Shown: piece after piece, positions 7,281 through 11,543 of the stretch
Position numbering within the stretch: position 1 is the stretch's first letter
Layout: every line of letters begins with the position of its first letter
Assembly: GCA_027577415.1 (NCBI GenBank)
Contig: JANBQS010000817.1
Location: forward strand, 1 to 11,543
Reading direction: 5' to 3'
Source: Coemansia sp. RSA 922
Taxonomy: Eukaryota > Kickxellomycota > Kickxellomycetes > Kickxellales > Kickxellaceae
DNA length: 11,543 nt
The notes under the pieces: generated by a model
What the model was told of the DNA's origin: nothing
Database searches by the model: none
Seen by the model: the letters and a program-made list of their open reading frames with translations, nothing else
Made by a program: the position numbers and the translations under genes

Positions 7281-8969
7281 ATGCATTCCCCTCAAATTGC
7301 GACGATAGTGGCGAGAGTACATACTCCGACAGAGTTGACCACGGCAGCAGAGAGACCTCCGTCTAATGTAACGACACCGACAGTAGCTAGCCACAGCCAC
7401 GGAGAGTGGCGAGTGACACCACGCAGTACTGCGCGGCGCATAGTCCCGCAAGAAGAAGAGTGCTGGCCAGTGACTATGCTGATAGACCGATACCCAGAGC
7501 TGCGATTCGAGCGGTGGCTACCAAGAGTACTGCGCTCGATAAAGAAGACCAATGGCATCGTGTTTGACGAGCGCCTGCTTCGCGGACCACAAGGGCATCC
7601 GCTCTGCTTGTGGTGTAGCAAGGAGGCGCCGACTTCCCAGGAGCTGTTCTGCGCAACACCCAACGCGCAGAAATACCTAAATGCCGAGTTTGGCGAGGGC
7701 TGCGCGCACGAGCACCGCATGCGTCGGGACAACCAGTACGTTCGCCGACAACTGTTTATACGCGACAGTGGCATATGCTACGACTGCGGTATTGACACCC
7801 ACGCACTATTTGTGCTAGCCGTGGCGTGTACCACGCTAGACCAGCGTGTTGGCATGTTTAGGGCGCTGGCTAAACGGACGCATGAGTGGAGGAAAAAGGT
7901 TAAGCGCCCGCTATCCAGCATGGAGTATGACTTTACTGAGGGTATGTTCTGGGAGGCCGCTCACAAGGTCGATGTCAAACATGGCGGCGGGCTGTGTGGA
8001 CTCGACGGGTTCCAGACGTTGTGCGTGCCATGTCACAGCGATGCGTATATGCGGAGCTATTTGGCAGATATTAACAGCATGTCACTCTTCCAGTCGCCAA
8101 CAGGCGCACTCAGCGATGTCGACACCCCACTTTTGCTGAGTACAGGCCGAGGAAGTGCAGGCCGAACGAGGCGTGACCTTCTGTCTGCCCAGCGTGGCAC
8201 TCCGCCAAGCTTTGCATTGTCGCATATCCAGTCATCGAGCTCAGCTCCCTCTGCGGCAAAGTTGCCAGTCGCACTCGTGGCGGTTCGAACCAGCCGTGGC
8301 CAAAAGCAGGTCGAAACATCGCCAATATCGCTCTCGTCAACATCTGACTCCTCGCCACCTTCGCCCACGAGCAACTACATTCTCTGTGTGCCATCCCGCT
8401 CACGCTTGCATGAAACTCCCACAAAGTCACTACCGGCGAACAAGTCCGACCAGCTCGGCGGCGTTCGCTGTCGGCATGCTCGGAACATCACCGTCAGTAA
8501 GAGCGAAGCAACGTCCTTTAAACAACTGCCACTGGTGCAGCTATCCGCAATCATTGACTTGACTACATCGACGCGTGAACTGGCTAGCCATGCATGCGAC
8601 AGACCAGATCTTGATATGTTGGCTGATATGCTGACTACGATAAATATTTCTTCGTCTGGCGAGGAGAGCTCCAGCGAAGTAGAGATTGTCCAGGTTGTGC
8701 CAAGGCGAGTAGCACTGTCAACGCGCAAGCTAGGCAATAATTCTAGTAATCAGGGAGTTGGCCAGCAGCAGCAGCCTGTGGCAATGGCCAAGGGCCTCCA
8801 GCCAGTTGCTAGTGCAAATGAGGGTCAGGCAAGACCACGCTTGGCGCAAAAGTCAATGTCAGACAACTCGTCTACACTGCGATGCCCCTCGCTAACACGC
8901 GTGTCGTCTCGCACAGAGTCTACTTCGCAAGAAAACTCGCCCGCCGCCCGCGGCTTGGTGCCTCTTTAG
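7281..8969 (+). CDS. ZRANB3-type HNH/zinc-binding domain protein with altered active site and SUMO-interaction-like tail
   Basis: The 562-residue product contains the HNH domain found at the C-terminus of ZRANB3, a replication-fork remodelling endonuclease, and in stand-alone fungal proteins. The first zinc pair is CLWC (109-112). It is followed by FC at 123-124 and GCAHEHRMR at 140-148, the usual FCSxEC spacing being expanded by about 13 residues. The helix and second pair read YVRRQLFIRDSGICYDCGID (153-172), and the HNH core is FWEAAHKVDVKHGGGLCG (223-240) with FQTLCVPCH (244-252). The normal core reads DH, then Asn before LQTLC, then CH; here these are Ala227-His228, Gly243 and His252. His228 and His252 and all structural Cys remain, but the Asp and the central Asn are gone. 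No helicase or zinc-ribbon part of ZRANB3 is present. After about residue 270 the chain is Ser-rich and disordered, with SAIIDLTTS (422-430), a PIAS-like SUMO-interaction pattern, and INISSSGEESSSEVEIVQVV (454-473). The start is the first ATG after an in-frame TGA at 7272-7274. The gene converges on the FPGS-like gene. Confidence 0.85.
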   Translation: MHSPQIATIVARVHTPTELTTAAERPPSNVTTPTVASHSHGEWRVTPRSTARRIVPQEEECWPVTMLIDRYPELRFERWLPRVLRSIKKTNGIVFDERLLRGPQGHPLCLWCSKEAPTSQELFCATPNAQKYLNAEFGEGCAHEHRMRRDNQYVRRQLFIRDSGICYDCGIDTHALFVLAVACTTLDQRVGMFRALAKRTHEWRKKVKRPLSSMEYDFTEGMFWEAAHKVDVKHGGGLCGLDGFQTLCVPCHSDAYMRSYLADINSMSLFQSPTGALSDVDTPLLLSTGRGSAGRTRRDLLSAQRGTPPSFALSHIQSSSSAPSAAKLPVALVAVRTSRGQKQVETSPISLSSTSDSSPPSPTSNYILCVPSRSRLHETPTKSLPANKSDQLGGVRCRHARNITVSKSEATSFKQLPLVQLSAIIDLTTSTRELASHACDRPDLDMLADMLTTINISSSGEESSSEVEIVQVVPRRVALSTRKLGNNSSNQGVGQQQQPVAMAKGLQPVASANEGQARPRLAQKSMSDNSSTLRCPSLTRVSSRTESTSQENSPAARGLVPL

Positions 8970-8994
8970 GAAATGTTACACGCAAATATATATC

Positions 8995-9000
8995 AATAAA
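8995..9000 (+). other. Candidate polyadenylation signal (AATAAA)
   Basis: An AATAAA hexamer 25 bp past the stop codon of the HNH gene sits in AT-rich sequence and is well placed for that gene's 3' end. It falls inside the 52-bp gap to the convergent FPGS-like gene. Confidence 0.55.
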
Positions 9001-9021
9001 AAAATGTCAATGAGAATAATA

Positions 9022-11204
9022 CTATCGCTGGGTGACCGATAATGTAGTTCGGACAAACGATTTAGACCCAGTAACTAGGATGTCAAACGGAGGAGTTACT
9101 GGCAAGTCAGAAATTGCTGGTAGCGGTAGCAGTTGTCTGGGAGATCTGAATGGGAGTGACGCTGTCAGATCTGTTCCATAGCTGCCGCTGTTGCCGTTGC
9201 TGATTCCAAATGACAGCTTGCGGCGGATCTCGCGAAGGTTGTCTGCCGAAGTAGTAGGCTTGATAACCGCACTTCGACTGAGCGCCAGTGACGGCCGCGA
9301 GTGTGACAAAAGCATGCTGCTGCCACCAGATGGCGAGGGCTGAACAAGCTGTGAGGGCCGTAGCGTAGGCGAGGCCGACTCTAGCAGAGTGCCATTCCGG
9401 GTTGAGAAAAAGGACGGCAGCATGCTGGACGGCGGGTCTGAGCGCGAGCTATTAGTATAGGCCTGTCTGCTGGCGGACTCGGTTTGTGGCATTACAGCGC
9501 ACTTTGCTGTTATAAGCTTAAGGGCGCAAGTCAGACTGGGCGCTATGTGTATTTGGTCAGTGCTGAGACCTGTGAGCTGAGCCCAGTAGTCGCGCAAGGC
9601 GTACTGCGCGAGAGTAGGCGGAACGCACGAGTCTATGACATTGGACTCGTTCAGCGCGTCGGCAGCAAACACGCAGCTGGACCATGAGACGTTGCGAAGC
9701 GGGACGTATAGTGACTTTAGCAGCTCGCGGTAGTCACACTTCAACCATCCGCCGTCAGACTCGTGTTGGTACCGCACAGCAGATAAAAACGACTCTGGGA
9801 GGTGGATGAGTAACAGGCGATGTTTTGTCGGCGCGGATTGGCACACGCCATTAAACCACGCGCCCGTACGACCAAAGTCACTTGGCGTATCAGCCCAGCT
9901 GTAGTGCCACGATGGTCTATGCTTTGACTCACCAGAGACAGAGTAGAATAAGCCTGGATTGCATGCGTTGGCCAGTCCGCGGAGCATCCACGACGAGGTA
10001 TCGCGGAGCATGCTTTGGATCTGAGTCTGATATGGACTAGGTGGTACAGGCTTGGCAGCAGCGTCCCGAACCGGACTCAGCGCCATTGCGGCAGTGTATT
10101 CGCCTCCAGCTTGGTTCTGCGAGCGCGATCGAAGCAAGCCGTGCCTGAATGCCCATGTCTGACTAATGGCCAATGCCAACTTGGCATACTGGTGCTGGTC
10201 CGGTCCGAATATGCCAAGCTGAATGTCCCTGCATGCCGGGAACGCCGAGAGTGCTTGAGCAAGCTCGATCGTGATGCCAAATATCTTTGCCAGGCTGTGC
10301 AATTGCACTCGAACGAGCTTTGGCTGCGAGGCCGAGATGACGTGCACTGGTCGGCGCATCAAGTATATGAGGCTCTTGCGCCACTCCTCGGGCAAACTCT
10401 CGGCGTAGCTGGGGAGAGGCTCAAATCCACAAATAACGATCTTTGGACAGAATATCTCCATCACCAGCTGCTCCATGTACCATGTGGCGACGTCTGGGGA
10501 ACTTTCCGCAGCAGCAGCTGGTGCTTGTGCTGGTGTGGCGGGTGGGTGCGGCATAGCCATGGCAATGGCTGTTACGTTCTGGTGGTTGAATATGCGGAGC
10601 GCAATGCTGACGACCATCGTATCGAGCTTCTCTACAAACGAGCAGCCAGGCTGGCTGATCCGCGAGCCCTCGACTTCTAGCCTCTTTCTGCACTCGCTGC
10701 TGCACAGTTCAAATACGTTGCTGTCGACGGGGCTGCCATTAATGCGGATCCGATCGCGCGGGTGCAGCGTGTGGTCTCGAAGGACAACCCCGTAGTTTAG
10801 AGTATGCTCGGGATACCTCGAAGCCAACTGCTTGAGCATCGATTCGAGATACAGCAGCGTGCTGCCCGAGCTGTGGCAATACACAAAGGTTGCGCTTTTG
10901 TCCTTCTAAATAGAGAGTACAAGCGAGAGAGTTACGCCTGAAATAAACATTAGCAGGCAATTGCACACAATGCACACCTGCATCCTCGGTAGTACATGCC
11001 TTGTTTGTACGCATTGAAGGAAAAGAGGCTGATACTTACGTTTGGCGCGTGGGCAAGTGCGGCATCTTTTGCGAGACTGGATGTCAATGCTTGGCTAGAC
11101 GAGTGTTGCGGCTGGTGACCAGGCAGACGGCCAACTCCAGGCATGTTCGTCAGTGGAGCGCGCGGCAGCCTCGACCGAGGGCTGCTAGTGTCGACATATG
11201 CCAT
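9022..11204 (-). CDS. Folylpolyglutamate synthase-like protein, probable pseudoenzyme (two exons: 11204-11040 and 10905-9022)
   Basis: Joined exons give 682 residues: 55 from exon 1 (ATG at 11204) and 627 from exon 2. FPGS enzymes add glutamates to folates using ATP. By eye, exon 2 follows that family in order. KSATFVYCHSSGSTLLYLES (58-77) sits where the GTKGKGST P-loop and following helix belong, but the loop lysine is absent. DRIRINGSPVD (106-116) matches the conserved RERIRINGxPI. LGIFGPDQHQYAKLALAIS (285-303) matches LGLxGxHQxxNxxLAL. WHYSWADTPSDFGRTGAWF (388-406) sits at the LDGAHTxxS...WF site but lacks DGAH. IHIAPSLTCALKLI (507-520) matches the late VFPSIxEAL, and ILVTGSKSFVRTTL (664-677) matches LVTGSLHLVGG. 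The metal-binding Glu/GLGGRxD segment is replaced by an Ala/Pro-rich loop (about 170-188), and the KGGI lysine motif is not seen. A Ser-rich insert of about 130 residues (527-660) precedes the last strand. The frame is intact, so this looks like a maintained non-catalytic paralogue rather than decay. Exact function is unknown. Confidence 0.75.
10906..11039 (-). other. Spliceosomal intron in the FPGS-like gene
   Basis: A consensus donor GTAAGT (11039-11034) follows exon 1 codon AAC. The acceptor ATTTAG ends at 10906 and exon 2 opens with AAG, joining in phase 0. The 134-nt intron is not a multiple of three, and retention would end the protein at a TAA at 10952-10950. Branch-site candidates on the minus strand are TGCTAAT and CGTAACT, the latter followed by a pyrimidine-rich stretch leading to the acceptor. 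A CAG further upstream (10940-10938) would give an immediate stop (GCG TAA) if used, so the TAG acceptor is preferred. Exon 2 has a stop codon directly upstream in frame, which makes an intron necessary for any ATG start upstream of the IRING region. Confidence 0.8.
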
Positions 11205-11543
11205 GGCAAGAGCAAGATAAAAAAACGTGGCTATTCTGGCGAATGCGGGCGAATAGGATAGATGGATATTCAGAGAGTAGGGAATACGTAATAGAGTCGA
11301 TGGCGAAAGAGAGAGATTGCCTGACAGAAATAGCTCACAGAGCAAGCAAAGCCATGTTTAGCACAGCTATGACGCTGTATCTCGAGATATACGCTAAGGG
11401 CGACAAGTAGTGAATGCGTAGTAGGATGGCAGATACAGTAGCACACTTAAAGAAGCAGGAGGGAAAGAGAGGAGTAGAGCAGAGTTAAAAACGTCCCAGC
11501 GCACGTCTAGCAGTCCGAGAGCGGGCGCGGATATGCGTCAGGC
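11205..11543. promoter_or_regulatory. Upstream region of the FPGS-like gene, no gene seen
   Basis: These 339 bp precede the ATG at 11204 on the minus strand and should contain its leader and promoter. Read on the minus strand, the sequence has pyrimidine-rich stretches (around 11455-11480) and a T run just before the start. The frame of exon 1 is open back to about 11357 without another ATG. Short open frames on the plus strand (for example 11198-11410) show no recognisable protein. A plus-strand ATG at 11533 runs off the end and cannot be judged. Confidence 0.45.

Noticed and set aside
7650..7705. The 13-residue expansion between zinc ligands of the HNH protein as an unspliced intron
   Set aside because: No plausible GT-AG pair of workable length exists in this segment and the frame stays open, so it is a coding insertion.
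8282..8291. GGTTCGAACC, resembling a tRNA B box
   Set aside because: It lies inside the HNH coding frame, is simply a palindrome, and no A box or cloverleaf can be drawn around it.
10882..10884. GTG as the start codon of the FPGS-like protein
   Set aside because: A nuclear eukaryotic gene would rarely start at GTG. The frame continues seven codons upstream to a good splice acceptor that joins in phase to an ATG-started exon.
11198..11410. Small plus-strand open frame upstream of the FPGS-like gene
   Set aside because: It overlaps exon 1 and the likely promoter of that gene, has no recognisable protein and no supporting context.
1..11543. CRISPR arrays, transposons, viral insertions, rRNA or tRNA genes
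   Set aside because: No spaced direct repeats, terminal inverted repeats, transposase or reverse-transcriptase motifs, or RNA gene signatures were found on either strand.

Overview
The window looks like gene-dense nuclear DNA from a fungus. It carries orthologues of eukaryotic housekeeping genes (YIP1, TAF5, MRM1), one GT-AG spliceosomal intron, AATAAA-type 3' ends and pyrimidine-rich promoters. Almost intronless genes and convergent neighbours only 31-54 bp apart suggest a compact early-diverging fungus, perhaps of the Kickxellomycotina/Coemansia type. That placement is inference from style; no marker here fixes the genus.

Layout, left to right. 1-498 (+): C-terminal end of a Ser/Pro/Gln-rich protein that starts outside the window. 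553-1296 (-): Yip1, a five-span Golgi/ER membrane protein. 1552-3789 (+): TAF5, the WD40 subunit of TFIID and SAGA, diverging from YIP1 across 255 bp. 3821-5506 (-): an unrecognised, disordered, probably nuclear protein with a PIP-box-like motif, several SUMO-interaction-like motifs and an RG-rich tail. 5744-6817 (+): Mrm1, a mitochondrial SpoU-family rRNA 2'-O-ribose methyltransferase. 6818-7280: a 463-bp AT-rich spacer. 7281-8969 (+): a ZRANB3-type HNH/zinc protein with altered active-site positions. 9022-11204 (-): a two-exon gene of the folylpolyglutamate synthase (FPGS) fold in which every catalytic motif I can align has been replaced. 11205-11543: upstream sequence with no gene I can support.

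The genes form no operon and share no single pathway. TAF5 and Yip1 are essential core functions in yeast. The most interesting part is the right half. Two neighbouring convergent genes there keep the scaffold of an enzyme family but have lost key catalytic residues: an HNH protein with DH changed to AH and the central Asn changed to Gly, and an FPGS-like protein without the P-loop lysine. The HNH protein and the unknown 561-residue protein both carry SUMO-interaction-like motifs, which hints at chromatin or replication-stress roles. All family assignments were made by eye from conserved motifs; no search was run.
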